NCBI RefSeq assembly: GCF_030815865.1
Contig: NZ_JAUSXI010000001.1
Span: forward strand, 5,046,335 to 5,110,334
Direction of reading: 5' to 3'
From: Arthrobacter globiformis
GTDB lineage: Bacteria > Actinomycetota > Actinomycetes > Actinomycetales > Micrococcaceae
Length of the DNA: 64,000 nt
A program made the position numbers and the translations under genes. Shown here one piece after another: positions 25,876 through 34,376 of this stretch (its first letter is position 1; every line of letters starts with the position of its first letter). The notes under the pieces are model-generated. The model saw nothing but the letters and a program-made list of their open reading frames with translations. It did not search any database and was not told the origin of the DNA.

Positions 25876-26730
25876 ATGTTCGAACCGGCCCAGCTCAGAT
25901 CCTTCGTGGCCGTTGCCGAAACGCTGAGCTTCACCAAGGCAGCAGAACGCTTGGGCCTGGCTCAGCCGACGGTCAGCCAGCACGTGCGCAAGCTTGAGGT
26001 CGCGGCGAAGCGAACGCTCATCAGCCGTGACACGAGGGACGTCAGGCTGACGGACAACGGCGATGCCATGGCCGGCTTCGCACGGAGCATTCTTGCGGCC
26101 CACGACGCCGCGGCCCGCTATTTTTCAGGCTCGGCCATGCGCGGGCGCCTGCGCTTCGGTACCGCCGACGACCTCGCCATCACCGGCCTGCCACGCATCC
26201 TGCGCGAGTTCCGGCAGATCTACCCGCAGATCAACCTCGAGCTCACGGTCGGCCAGAGCGACCAGCTGTACAAGCGCCTGAATTCCGGTCAGCTCGACCT
26301 CGTCTTCGTGAAGTGGGTGGCCGGCGCCAAGGACGGCACGGTGGTCCAGCACGACACCTTTTCCTGGGTGGGCCTCGAACAGACTGCGCTGGAACCCGGC
26401 CATCCGGTGCCGCTGATCGCCTATCCCGCGCCCAGCCTGAGCCGCAAGCTTGCCATCGACGCGCTCGAGTCCGTGGGCCGGACCTGGCGCATCACATGCA
26501 CCACCAGGCAGATCAGCGGCGTGCTGGCGGCAGTCCGCGCCGGCATCGGGGTGGCCGTGATGCCGTCCTCGCTGGTTCCCGAGGACCTGAAAATCATCAC
26601 CCGCCGCTTCGAGCTGCCGCCTGTGGGGGATGTGGATTTCACGCTGATCAGGAACCCACTGGCAAACGCCGAGGTGATCGACGCCCTGACCCAGGCCATC
26701 ATGGGAAGAACCCTCAAGAAGCCTGTCTGA
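25876..26730 (+). CDS. LysR family transcriptional regulator
   Basis: 284 residues from the ATG at 25876, chosen for the GGAAGGAAG upstream; the longer frame from 25807 runs into the divergent promoter. The N-terminal winged HTH (L-R-S-F-V-A-V-A-E-T-L-S-F-T-K-A-A-E-R-L; L-A-Q-P-T-V-S-Q-H-V-R-K-L-E, residues 5-45) is clear. A periplasmic-binding-like co-inducer domain follows (L-R-F-G-T-A-D-D-L from ~92, G-I-G-V-A-V-M-P-S near 229). The most likely target is the divergent MFS gene, with autoregulation. The inducer is not inferable. The 131-bp gap contains the AT-rich patch attgctcctataactatc (25828-25845), a possible promoter or operator. Confidence 0.93.
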   Translation: MFEPAQLRSFVAVAETLSFTKAAERLGLAQPTVSQHVRKLEVAAKRTLISRDTRDVRLTDNGDAMAGFARSILAAHDAAARYFSGSAMRGRLRFGTADDLAITGLPRILREFRQIYPQINLELTVGQSDQLYKRLNSGQLDLVFVKWVAGAKDGTVVQHDTFSWVGLEQTALEPGHPVPLIAYPAPSLSRKLAIDALESVGRTWRITCTTRQISGVLAAVRAGIGVAVMPSSLVPEDLKIITRRFELPPVGDVDFTLIRNPLANAEVIDALTQAIMGRTLKKPV

Positions 26731-26889
26731 GCCGGCCGGGACCGGGGTAAGGCAGCAAAATGATTGATAACGGTTCGCAGCTGGCCTATGCTGTGACTGT
26801 TGCGGTCATGCAGCGGCCGCAAAATATGCACAGGTTTCGATAACGAACATGCTTGGTAATGACGCCCGTGTGTTCGGGATAGGTACGCC

Positions 26890-27144
26890 GTGACCACAGC
26901 CGCAAACCCCCGCTATACCCGCCACTCCATGACCGTGGACGCCGAATACGTCGGCCAGCCCAACTGCGAAAAATGCGGAACAGACGAGTTCATCTACCTT
27001 GAGTCCTTCGTGCCGCCCAAGCACCGCCAGGACGGCACCGTCCGGAAACTGGGCGAAGTCGCGTATACCTGCACGCGCTGCGAGGACTTTTCCGCACACA
27101 GCGTTCCGGCGTCGTGGGCTCCACCTGGCTGGTATCTGGGCTAA
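26890..27144 (+). CDS. Small Cys-rich (zinc-ribbon-like) protein, function unknown
   Basis: 84 residues from a GTG at 26890 with gggatagg upstream. Two Cys pairs, N-C-E-K-C-G-T-D (~29-32) and Y-T-C-T-R-C-E-D (~61-64), form a C-x2-C...C-x2-C pattern spaced like a zinc ribbon. There is no membrane segment. The conserved-looking V-G-Q-P-N-C opening and the C-terminal W-A-P-P-G-W-Y suggest a real, selected protein rather than chance. I do not recognise a named family. A strong terminator follows directly. Confidence 0.72.
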   Translation: MTTAANPRYTRHSMTVDAEYVGQPNCEKCGTDEFIYLESFVPPKHRQDGTVRKLGEVAYTCTRCEDFSAHSVPASWAPPGWYLG

Positions 27145-27160
27145 GCAGCATCCGGAAACA

Positions 27161-27195
27161 GAACGGGCGGGCACCTTGTGGGTGCCCGCCCGTTC
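27161..27195. terminator. Intrinsic terminator between convergent genes
   Basis: gaacgggcgggcacc and ggtgcccgcccgttc pair perfectly over 15 bp with loop ttgtg. It separates the zinc-ribbon gene and putA, which converge here. Confidence 0.88.
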
Positions 27196-27231
27196 TATTG
27201 CCCAATAAGTCTCGCTGGATCAGCGAGCCCC

Positions 27232-30200
27232 CTAGATCAGCGAGTCGGAGAGGTGGTTGGGCGTGCCGAACCGGTGCGCCGTGATGCTGACGGCCTGCTC
27301 GTGCAGGAACGGCAGCATTTCAATACGGCCGGCCTCGGTCACCTCGTGGGCGTAGATGGCCAGGTCCGGACGGCCGCCGGTCGCTTCGGCCAGGTCAGCT
27401 GCGGAGCCGCCGATCAGGCGGATGCGTCCGCCGGACAGCTTGTCCGCCGCGGCGAGACGCCCCGCGGATGCCAGCCACTCGGCGTCGTTCTCCACCGTCA
27501 CGGGGATGTCCAGCCCGGTGAGCACGGAACGCAGCTGGGCGGGAAGTTCGACGCCGGAGGAGACGGTGAGCGGGGCAGCGGCTAGTACGCCGGCGGCTAC
27601 TGTCCGGACGAGCGCCCGGAGGGATCCGCCGTCGGACAGCCGGACGGTGACCGGCAGAGCACGGTAGCGGAAAATGTTCCGCTCGGCGCTCAGGCCCGAG
27701 ACATCCTTGGCGGTGCCGAATTCGTCCGCCCAGGCGAGGGCGTCGGAGCCGAGCGACCGCTGCAGGGCCTCCAGGCCGGCAGCGCCGAGTTCGCCCTTCA
27801 CTGCGTCCACAAGCCGCTGCACCCTGCGGTTGGCGATGCCCGCCGAAGCGCCCTGGGTGCTCTCGGTGCTGGTCCAGCCGCCAAGACCGGCGAGGTAGTT
27901 GGGGCCGCCCGCCTTGGTGCCGGCGCCAACCGCCGACTTCTTCCAGCCGCCGAACGGCTGGCGCTGCACGATGGCACCGGTGATGCCGCGGTTGATGTAG
28001 AGGTTGCCTGCCTGGATGGTGTCCAGCCACAGCCCCAGCTCGTCGGTGTTGAGGGAGTGCAGGCCGGCGGTGAGGCCGTACTCGATCTGGTTCTGGATGG
28101 CGATGGCCTCTTCCAGGGTGTCCGCGGTCATGACACCGAGGACGGGACCAAAGAACTCGGTCAGGTGGAAGTAGGATCCGCGCTTGACGCCGTAACGCAC
28201 GCCCGGGCTCCAGAGCCGGCCCGTCTCGTCCAACTTGCGGGGCTCAACGGCCCAGTTCTCACCGGCGCCGAGGGTGGTCAGCGCGTTGAGGAGCTTGCCG
28301 TTGGCGGGCTCGATGATCGGGCCCATCTGGCTGGTGGGGTCTTCCGGGTAACCGACCTTCAGCGACGTGACGGCGTCGATCAGCTGGTTGTGGAAGCGCT
28401 TGGACTTGGCCACGGAGCCCACCAGGATCACCAGCGAGGCGGCGGAGCACTTCTGTCCGGCGTGGCCGAAGGCCGAGTAGGCAACGTCCTTCGCGGCGAG
28501 GTCCAGGTCTGCGCTGGGGGTGACGATGATGGCATTCTTGCCGCTGGTCTCCGCGAGCAGTGGCAAATCCTTGCGGAAGGAGCGGAACAGCTCGGCGGTT
28601 TCGTAGCCGCCGGTCAGGATAACGCGGTCCACGGCGGGGTGCGAGATCAGCTGCTGGCCGAGCTCGCGTTCGCCCAGCTGCACCATGGTGAGCACGTCGC
28701 GAGGCACGCCGGCCTCCCAGAGTGCCTCGATCATCACGGCGCCGCTGCGGCGGGCCTGCTTGGCGGGCTTGATCAGGACGGCGGAGCCCGCGGCGAGTGC
28801 CGCGAGCGTGGAACCGGCGGGGATGGCCACCGGGAAGTTCCACGGCGGGGTGACCACGGTGAGCTTCGCCGGAACGAAGGTGGCGCCGTCGACCTGGTCC
28901 AGCTTGCGGGCAGACTCGGCGTAGTAGTGGGCGAAGTCAACGGCCTCGCTGACTTCGGGGTCGCCCTGGTCGATGGTCTTGCCGGTCTCGCTGGCCATAA
29001 CCTCAAGCAGGTCAGCGCGGCGGGCCTCGAGGACGTCACCGGCGCGGTGCAGGATTTCGGCACGCTCCGCGCCGGACAGCGCACCCCAGGCCTTGCCCTT
29101 CTCGACAGCCGTTGCAATAACGGAGTTGAGGGTGTCCGCGTCGGCGATGGTGGCAGCGTCAACGGAGGCGTTGCCCAGGGTCGACGTCGGGACGCGGTCC
29201 AGGATGGCCCGGCCCCAGTCGCGGTTCGCGGGCAGGGACGGGTCCGTGTCCGGGGTGTTCTGGAAGCCGGTGCGGGGCATCGGCTCTGCCGGGAGGCTGC
29301 GGTTCTGCAGGCGGTTGGGCGGCGGGACCTCGTCGTCGAGCTCTTCCAGGGAGGACAGGAAGCGCTGCTTTTCGCGCTCGAACAGTTCCTCGTTTTCGCT
29401 GAGTTCGAAGACGGCGGACATGAAGTTTTCCTGGCTGGCGCCCTCTTCGAGGCGGCGGATCAGGTAGGCGATGGCGACGTCGAATTCGGCCGGATGCACC
29501 ACCGGTGTGTAGAGCAGCAGGGAGCCGACGTCCTTCTTGACAGCCTCGGCCTGGCCCTGCGCCATGCCGAGCAGCATCTCGAATTCGACGCCGGACTCGA
29601 CGCCGCGCTGCTTGGCCAGCAGCCAGGCGAAGGCGATGTCGAACAGGTTGTGGCCGGCCACGCCGATGCGGATGTTGCCGATCCGGTCAGGGTGCAGCGC
29701 GTAGTTGATGACGCGCTTGTAGTTGATGTCGGAGTCGAGCTTGGTGCCCCACGTGGCCAGCGGCCAGTCGTGCAGCGAGGACTCCACCTGCTCCATGGGA
29801 AGGTTGGCGCCCTTGACCACGCGGACCTTGATGGCGGCGCCGCCGTCAGCACGACGGGCGGCTGCCCATTCCTGCAGCCGGACCATGGCGGCGAGCGCGT
29901 CCGGGAGGTAGGCCTGGAGCACGATGCCGGCTTCCAGGTTCTTGAACTCGGGCTTATCCAGGATCCGGGTGAAGACCGCGATGGTCATGTCCAGGTCCTT
30001 GTACTCCTCCATGTCCAGGTTGATGAACTTGGCCTTCGGGAAGGAGGCGGCGCGGGCGAACAACGGGGTGAGCTTCTCGACGACGTGCTCCACGGCCTCA
30101 TCGAAGGCCCAGGCCGAGTGCGGGGCCACGGTGGAGGACACCTTGATGGAAACGTAGTCCACATCCGGGCGGGCCAGCAGCGTGTGGGTTCCCTCGAGCC

Positions 30201-30756
30201 TGCGGGAGGCCTCGTGCTCGCCCAACACAGCTTCACCGAGCAGGTTCACGTTGAGCTTGATGCCGTCCTTGCGGATCTTGGCGATGGCCGGGCCCAGCTT
30301 GGAGTCGGTGGCGTCAACGATGAGATGGCCCACCATCTCGCGGAGGACCTTGCGGGCCACGGGAATGACGACCTGCGGCAGAACCGGGGCCATGATGCCG
30401 CCCATCTGGACAGCGCTGCGCATGTACCAGGGCAGGAAGGCGGGAACCTTCGGGGCGAGGGCTGCGAGGTTGCGGGCAGCGACGTGCAGGTCCTCGGGAC
30501 GGACCACGCCGTCCACGAAGCCCACGGTGAAGTCCAGCCCGTTCGGGTCCTTGAGGACGCCGGCGAGCTGCTCGGCGGAGGCATCCACGGGAACCTTGCT
30601 GGCTTCGGTCAGCCAGCGGCGCACGAGGGCGATTGCGTCGGTGGCGAGGGCCGTCGCTTCGGCGACGTCGGACCCTGCCGAGGGGGTGGCGACGGCGCCG
30701 GCTACAGCGGCGTCCTTGCCTGCCTGCACGCGGTGATCCGTTGCGGTGTTGGTCAT
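27232..30756 (-). CDS. putA: Bifunctional proline dehydrogenase / L-glutamate-gamma-semialdehyde dehydrogenase
   Basis: 1174 residues. The N-terminal half is the FAD-dependent proline dehydrogenase barrel (L-N-V-N-L-L-G-E-A-V-L-G-E at ~170; Y-V-S-I-K-V-S-S; F-I-N-L-D-M-E-E-Y). The second half is an NAD-dependent aldehyde dehydrogenase with P-P-W-N-F-P, E-T-S-G-K-N-A and the catalytic Cys at ~770 in G-Q-K-C-S-A. A degenerate ALDH-like C-terminal domain ends the protein. It has no ribbon-helix-helix, so unlike E. coli PutA it should not repress its own gene. It converts proline to glutamate in two steps. Its promoter region matches that of the permease gene 1.8 kb upstream. ATG at 30756 is the only sensible start. 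Confidence 0.96.
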   Translation of the reverse strand: MTNTATDHRVQAGKDAAVAGAVATPSAGSDVAEATALATDAIALVRRWLTEASKVPVDASAEQLAGVLKDPNGLDFTVGFVDGVVRPEDLHVAARNLAALAPKVPAFLPWYMRSAVQMGGIMAPVLPQVVIPVARKVLREMVGHLIVDATDSKLGPAIAKIRKDGIKLNVNLLGEAVLGEHEASRRLEGTHTLLARPDVDYVSIKVSSTVAPHSAWAFDEAVEHVVEKLTPLFARAASFPKAKFINLDMEEYKDLDMTIAVFTRILDKPEFKNLEAGIVLQAYLPDALAAMVRLQEWAAARRADGGAAIKVRVVKGANLPMEQVESSLHDWPLATWGTKLDSDINYKRVINYALHPDRIGNIRIGVAGHNLFDIAFAWLLAKQRGVESGVEFEMLLGMAQGQAEAVKKDVGSLLLYTPVVHPAEFDVAIAYLIRRLEEGASQENFMSAVFELSENEELFEREKQRFLSSLEELDDEVPPPNRLQNRSLPAEPMPRTGFQNTPDTDPSLPANRDWGRAILDRVPTSTLGNASVDAATIADADTLNSVIATAVEKGKAWGALSGAERAEILHRAGDVLEARRADLLEVMASETGKTIDQGDPEVSEAVDFAHYYAESARKLDQVDGATFVPAKLTVVTPPWNFPVAIPAGSTLAALAAGSAVLIKPAKQARRSGAVMIEALWEAGVPRDVLTMVQLGERELGQQLISHPAVDRVILTGGYETAELFRSFRKDLPLLAETSGKNAIIVTPSADLDLAAKDVAYSAFGHAGQKCSAASLVILVGSVAKSKRFHNQLIDAVTSLKVGYPEDPTSQMGPIIEPANGKLLNALTTLGAGENWAVEPRKLDETGRLWSPGVRYGVKRGSYFHLTEFFGPVLGVMTADTLEEAIAIQNQIEYGLTAGLHSLNTDELGLWLDTIQAGNLYINRGITGAIVQRQPFGGWKKSAVGAGTKAGGPNYLAGLGGWTSTESTQGASAGIANRRVQRLVDAVKGELGAAGLEALQRSLGSDALAWADEFGTAKDVSGLSAERNIFRYRALPVTVRLSDGGSLRALVRTVAAGVLAAAPLTVSSGVELPAQLRSVLTGLDIPVTVENDAEWLASAGRLAAADKLSGGRIRLIGGSAADLAEATGGRPDLAIYAHEVTEAGRIEMLPFLHEQAVSITAHRFGTPNHLSDSLI

Positions 30757-30800
30757 GGCTTTCCTCGTTCTTTCAGTGCGATGTGATCGTCTTATTTATC

Positions 30801-30857
30801 AGTATGAGCCTCACGTCTATTAAGATAAAGCGATCCTTCCTAAGCAGTACACGTTAG
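30801..30857 (-). promoter_or_regulatory. putA promoter with LysR-type operator
   Basis: Read on the minus strand: operator dyad CTAACGTGTACTGCTTAG (30840-30857, CTAA-N10-TTAG), 9 bases, CTTTATC (30824-30830) as candidate -35, 17 bases, CATACT (30801-30806) as candidate -10, then 44 bases to the putA ATG. The permease gene has the same elements with identical spacings. Binding by the LysR protein at 32724 is inferred. Confidence 0.65.
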
Positions 30858-30928
30858 AAATACCGATCGTTCTTAAAGTCCGCCAGGGGCCCGATAACGA
30901 CGCCCCTCGGGGCCGCGACCAGAGGGGT

Positions 30929-31054
30929 GAGGAAGCGTCGCAGACATCCCTGCAGGACCTGAGGAAGCGACGCGGAAACCCAAACGCTTCCTCAGCTTTC
31001 GTCGCTAAAAGATGAACCCTCCATCAGCTTTCGTCGCTAAAAGATGAACCCTCC
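30929..31054. repeat. Cluster of short repeats in the putA/permease gap
   Basis: A 31-bp sequence beginning tcagctttcgtcgct occurs twice in tandem (30992-31022 and 31024-31054). Before it, tgaggaagcg occurs twice (about 30929 and 30960), and ctgaggaagcg (30959-30969) with cgcttcctcag (30985-30995) forms an 11-bp inverted repeat. The second 31-bp copy also supplies one arm of the permease terminator. No gene is seen in 30858-31105. Confidence 0.7.
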
Positions 31055-31081
31055 CGCACCAGAGGTGCGGGAGGGTTCATC
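31043..31081 (-). terminator. Intrinsic terminator of the amino-acid permease gene
   Basis: gatgaaccctcccgcac and gtgcgggagggttcatc form a perfect 17-bp stem with loop cagag, 25 bases beyond the permease stop codon on the minus strand. Confidence 0.85.
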
Positions 31082-31105
31082 GGTAACGCGTCAGAAGAGA
31101 ATGGG

Positions 31106-32566
31106 CTACACCTGCGTGTGCATTTCCACTGCCTCGTCGTGCCGCGGGCTGTTCGGGTTCATCAGCGAGTGCCGTTTGCCGTAGCCGAAGTAAATCACCA
31201 GGCCGATTACGAGCCAGATACCGAAGCGCAGCCAGGTCTCCCAGTGCAGCTGGAACATGAGGAAGGCGGAGGCCAGGACGCCGAATGCGGGGACCACCGG
31301 CATCAGCGGCAGGCGGAAGGTTCGGGGCGCCTCCGGCTTGGTGTAGCGGAAGATGATCACGGAAACGCACACCACCACGAACGCGGCGAGGATGCCGATG
31401 TTGGTGAGGTCGGCGACGGCCTTGATGGGGAACACGCCGGCCAGCAGCGCCGAGGCAATGCCACCGATCCAGGTCACGCGCTGCGGCGTACCGTGCCGGT
31501 CCGTCTTCGAGAACCAGCCGGGGAGAAGGCCGTCGCGGCTCATGGAGAACCACACGCGGGTGACACCGAGGAGGAACGTGAGCATCACGGTGAGGATGGA
31601 CAGCACCGCGAAAACGGAGATGATGGTGGCGATGACGGGAAGGCCCACGCCCTGGAACGCTGACGCAAAGCCAGCGGCGGGATCGATGTCCCTGTAGTTC
31701 TGCATGCCTGTGAGCACGAGGGTGGCGGCAACGTAGAGCAGCATGGCGATGATGAGGGACAGGATGATCGCCTTGGGCATGTGCTTCTTGCCATCGGTCG
31801 CCTCTTCGGCCGCGGTACTCATGGCGTCGTACCCAAACACCGCGAAGAACACCGTGGCCGAGCCGGCCAGGACGGGTCCAAACCCGCTGGGCATGAACGG
31901 GTTGAAGTTTTGGGTATTGATGTAGAAGACGCCCAACCCGATGATGAACAGGATCAGGACAACCTTGATGGCAACGGCAATCAGTTCGAACCGGCCGAAA
32001 GTCTTGGTGCCGCGCGAGAGGATCCAGGTAACCAGCAGGCAGACAAGGATGGCGGGAAGGTTGATAATGCCCCCCTTGCCCTCGTCCGGCGTCGACGTCA
32101 TCCAAACCGGCATATGAATCCCGATGCCGGACAGGAAGGCGTCGAAGTAGCCCGAAATGCCAATGGCTACCACGGCCACGATGGCGATGTACTCCAGCAG
32201 CAGGTCCCAGCCGATGAACCAGCCAATGATTTCGCCCAGGGCCACGTAGCCGTAGGTGTACGCCGAGCCGGCGCGCGGGATCATGCCGGCGAACTCCGCA
32301 TAGGAGAGCGCAGCGGCAGCCGAGGCTAGGCCTGCGATCAGGAAGGAAAACAACACCGCAGGCCCGACGCCGGGCGTGTCGGCACTACCGTGCGCCACAA
32401 GTCCGGCCAGCGAGAAGATGCCGACGCCGATGATGCCGCCGACGCCGATCGCGGTCAACTGCCACAGTCCGAGGGACTTAAACAGTCCGCTGTGCTTGTT
32501 CTCTACTTCGATGTCGTCAATGGGCTTCCGCCTCAAGATTGACTGCGATGGATCTGTTGTACTCAT
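31106..32566 (-). CDS. APC family amino-acid permease (cationic amino-acid transporter type)
   Basis: 486 residues from the ATG at 32566 (M-S-T-T-D-P), chosen because GGAG lies upstream at good spacing; an earlier in-frame ATG would add 19 residues without support. About 12 membrane helices. G-L-W-Q-L-T-A-I-G-V-G-G-I-I-G-V-G-I-F (~30-48) is the APC helix-1 substrate-binding motif, and F-A-G-M-I-P-R-A-G-S-A-Y-T-Y-G-Y the second hallmark. The closest general type is YfnA/CAT-like. Its promoter layout equals that of putA, so proline or a related amino acid is a plausible substrate. It is divergent from the LysR gene at 32724. Confidence 0.92.
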   Translation of the reverse strand: MSTTDPSQSILRRKPIDDIEVENKHSGLFKSLGLWQLTAIGVGGIIGVGIFSLAGLVAHGSADTPGVGPAVLFSFLIAGLASAAAALSYAEFAGMIPRAGSAYTYGYVALGEIIGWFIGWDLLLEYIAIVAVVAIGISGYFDAFLSGIGIHMPVWMTSTPDEGKGGIINLPAILVCLLVTWILSRGTKTFGRFELIAVAIKVVLILFIIGLGVFYINTQNFNPFMPSGFGPVLAGSATVFFAVFGYDAMSTAAEEATDGKKHMPKAIILSLIIAMLLYVAATLVLTGMQNYRDIDPAAGFASAFQGVGLPVIATIISVFAVLSILTVMLTFLLGVTRVWFSMSRDGLLPGWFSKTDRHGTPQRVTWIGGIASALLAGVFPIKAVADLTNIGILAAFVVVCVSVIIFRYTKPEAPRTFRLPLMPVVPAFGVLASAFLMFQLHWETWLRFGIWLVIGLVIYFGYGKRHSLMNPNSPRHDEAVEMHTQV

Positions 32567-32630
32567 CGGGACTCCTGCGTAGGTGCGGCCCCACCATTTC
32601 GCCCTGTGATGGGGATAACTCAATCTGTTT

Positions 32631-32687
32631 AGTATGCAAGCAGTATTGCATTAGATAAAGTGCATACTTCTAACCAGTATTCGTTAG
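32631..32687 (-). promoter_or_regulatory. Permease promoter with LysR-type operator, shared with the divergent LysR gene
   Basis: Read on the minus strand: dyad CTAACGAATACTGGTTAG (32670-32687, arms CTAAC/GTTAG), 9 bases, CTTTATC (32654-32660), 17 bases, CATACT (32631-32636), then 64 bases to the permease ATG. The operator ends 36 bases before the start of the divergent LysR gene, so autoregulation is likely. 15 of 18 operator bases match the putA site. Confidence 0.7.
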
Positions 32688-32723
32688 TCCAACTATTCAT
32701 TTCTGCAACCCGAGGAACAACCC

Positions 32724-33752
32724 ATGCTTGACGTCCGCCGGTTGAGGCTGCTCCGCGAGCTGAAGATCCGGGGCACGCTCGCCGAGGTGGCAGCAGCCCT
32801 GCAGTACAGTCCATCCTCAGTCTCCCAACAATTGGCCCTGCTTGAGAAGGAAGTGGGCGTGGAACTGTTGAGAAAAACAGGTCGCCGCGTGCAGCTGACC
32901 CCGCAGGCTGAGGTTCTGGTGGCGCATACAGCGCACTTGCTGGAAACCTTGGAGCAGGCCGAGGCTGACCTGGCCGCGTCCCTGACCACTGTCTCGGGCA
33001 CCGTGCGGATCGCCGTCTTCCAGTCCGCGGCACTGGCGCTCATGCCGGACGCGCTGACCCGCCTCGCCGCGACCTATCCCGAGGTCCGGATCGAAATGAC
33101 ACAGCGCGAGCCCGAGACGGCGCTGCATGAGACATGGGCCCGTGACTTCGACCTGGTCATCGCCGAGCAGTACCCCGGCCACGCCGCGCCCCGCTACCCG
33201 GAGTTGGACCGCGTGCGCCTCACGAGTGACGCCATCCGACTCGCGGTCCCGCCGGCCGCCGAGGGCAGGCCGAAAGTGGACTCGCTCGCGGACACGGCAG
33301 AGATGCCCTGGGTGATGGAACCGCGCGGCGCGGCCTCACGCCACTGGGCAGAGCAGGCCTGCCGGAGCGCAGGCTTCGAGCCCGACGTGCGCTTTGAAAC
33401 AGCCGATCTCCAGGCCCAGATCCGCCTGATCGAGTCGGGGAACGCCGTCGCTCTGATGCCGGACCTGGTGTGGACCGGCCGGGGCACAACGGCCCAACTG
33501 CTGGACCTTCCCGGCAAGCCCAGGCGGACGGTCTTCACATCCGTGCGGCGTTCCGGCGCGCAGCGGCCCGCCATCCTCGCCGCCCGCGAAATCCTTGCCT
33601 CCACTGCCGCCTCCATTGCGGCCGCCCAGGAAATCGACACCGGAGCGGACGCCTCCGGCGCCCCCACAACGGCCACGACAACGGCGACGGCATCCGAAGG
33701 AACGGCAGCCGAGGGCACAGAAGGAACCGCACGAGGCGGAAAAGCGGTGTAA
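32724..33752 (+). CDS. LysR family transcriptional regulator, probable regulator of putA and the permease
   Basis: 342 residues. The N-terminal HTH (L-R-L-L-R-E-L-K-I-R-G-T-L-A-E-V-A-A-A-L; S-P-S-S-V-S-Q-Q-L-A-L-L-E-K-E, residues ~5-45) and a PBP-like effector domain from ~90 (V-R-I-A-V-F-Q-S-A-A; N-A-V-A-L-M-P-D-L near 240) define a LysR regulator. The last ~45 residues are an Ala/Thr/Glu/Gly-rich low-complexity tail, making it ~40 residues longer than typical family members. It is divergent from the permease, with the CTAA-N10-TTAG operator between them and a second copy upstream of putA. Control by proline or another amino acid is inferred from these neighbours. Confidence 0.92.
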   Translation: MLDVRRLRLLRELKIRGTLAEVAAALQYSPSSVSQQLALLEKEVGVELLRKTGRRVQLTPQAEVLVAHTAHLLETLEQAEADLAASLTTVSGTVRIAVFQSAALALMPDALTRLAATYPEVRIEMTQREPETALHETWARDFDLVIAEQYPGHAAPRYPELDRVRLTSDAIRLAVPPAAEGRPKVDSLADTAEMPWVMEPRGAASRHWAEQACRSAGFEPDVRFETADLQAQIRLIESGNAVALMPDLVWTGRGTTAQLLDLPGKPRRTVFTSVRRSGAQRPAILAAREILASTAASIAAAQEIDTGADASGAPTTATTTATASEGTAAEGTEGTARGGKAV

Positions 33753-33808
33753 CGGATGTTCCCTGGCTCACAGCCAAGCGTTGACCCCGGCGTTAGACTG
33801 TTGACGTT

Positions 33809-34237
33809 ATGAATCGCACAATGTTTAAGTCCAAGATCCACCGGGCCACCGTCACGCACGCGGACCTGCACTACGTGGGTTCCGTCACCGTTGACCTGGA
33901 CCTGCTCGATGCTGCCGACATCCTGCCCGGTGAGCTCGTGGCCATCGTGGACGTCACCAACGGCGCCCGTCTCGAGACCTACACCATCGCCGGCGAGCGC
34001 GGTTCCGGCGTCATCGGGATCAACGGCCCCGCAGCCCACCTGGTGCAGGAGAACGACACCGTCATTCTGATCACGTACGCGCAGATGACCACCGACGAAG
34101 CCAAGGCCTACCAACCCAAGGTTGTCCACGTGGACAAGGACAACCGCATCATCCAGTTGGGCAACGACCCCGCCGAAGGCCTCACCCCGGGTCTGCTGCG
34201 GCCCCCGTTCGCACTCAACAACGCCGCGCTGAGCTAG
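33809..34237 (+). CDS. panD: Aspartate 1-decarboxylase
   Basis: 142 residues. H-Y-V-G-S-V-T-V-D at 21-29 holds the Gly24-Ser25 bond that is cleaved autocatalytically to create the pyruvoyl cofactor. [13 protein letters not shown] and N-G-P-A-A-H-L, then D-T-V-I-L-I-T-Y-A are the other PanD signatures. It makes beta-alanine from aspartate for pantothenate and CoA synthesis. An alternative start 12 bases downstream (M-F-K-S-K-I) is possible. It is a single gene, 56 bases after the LysR gene, without other pan genes nearby. Confidence 0.96.
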   Translation: MNRTMFKSKIHRATVTHADLHYVGSVTVDLDLLDAADILPGELVAIVDVTNGARLETYTIAGERGSGVIGINGPAAHLVQENDTVILITYAQMTTDEAKAYQPKVVHVDKDNRIIQLGNDPAEGLTPGLLRPPFALNNAALS

Positions 34238-34376
34238 CACCGGCGCCTTCGGGTACCGGGTAAGACAACACAACAGCGAGATCCCTGCCACAACGTGAAC
34301 CGCGGCTGAATAAATCTGATTAGGCTGGGATGGTGGATGCTGCCCCCTGCCTCAGCCTGCCCTTGGCGGCAACCCC

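Noticed and set aside
28057..30786. Very long open frame (909 codons) antisense to putA
   Set aside because: It is a high-GC mirror of a well-supported gene; the composition (Val/Gly/Glu/His-rich) matches no protein family and there is no start signal of its own.
30992..31054. CRISPR-like tandem repeat
   Set aside because: Only two copies with a single base between them and no spacers; better explained as a terminator/REP duplication.
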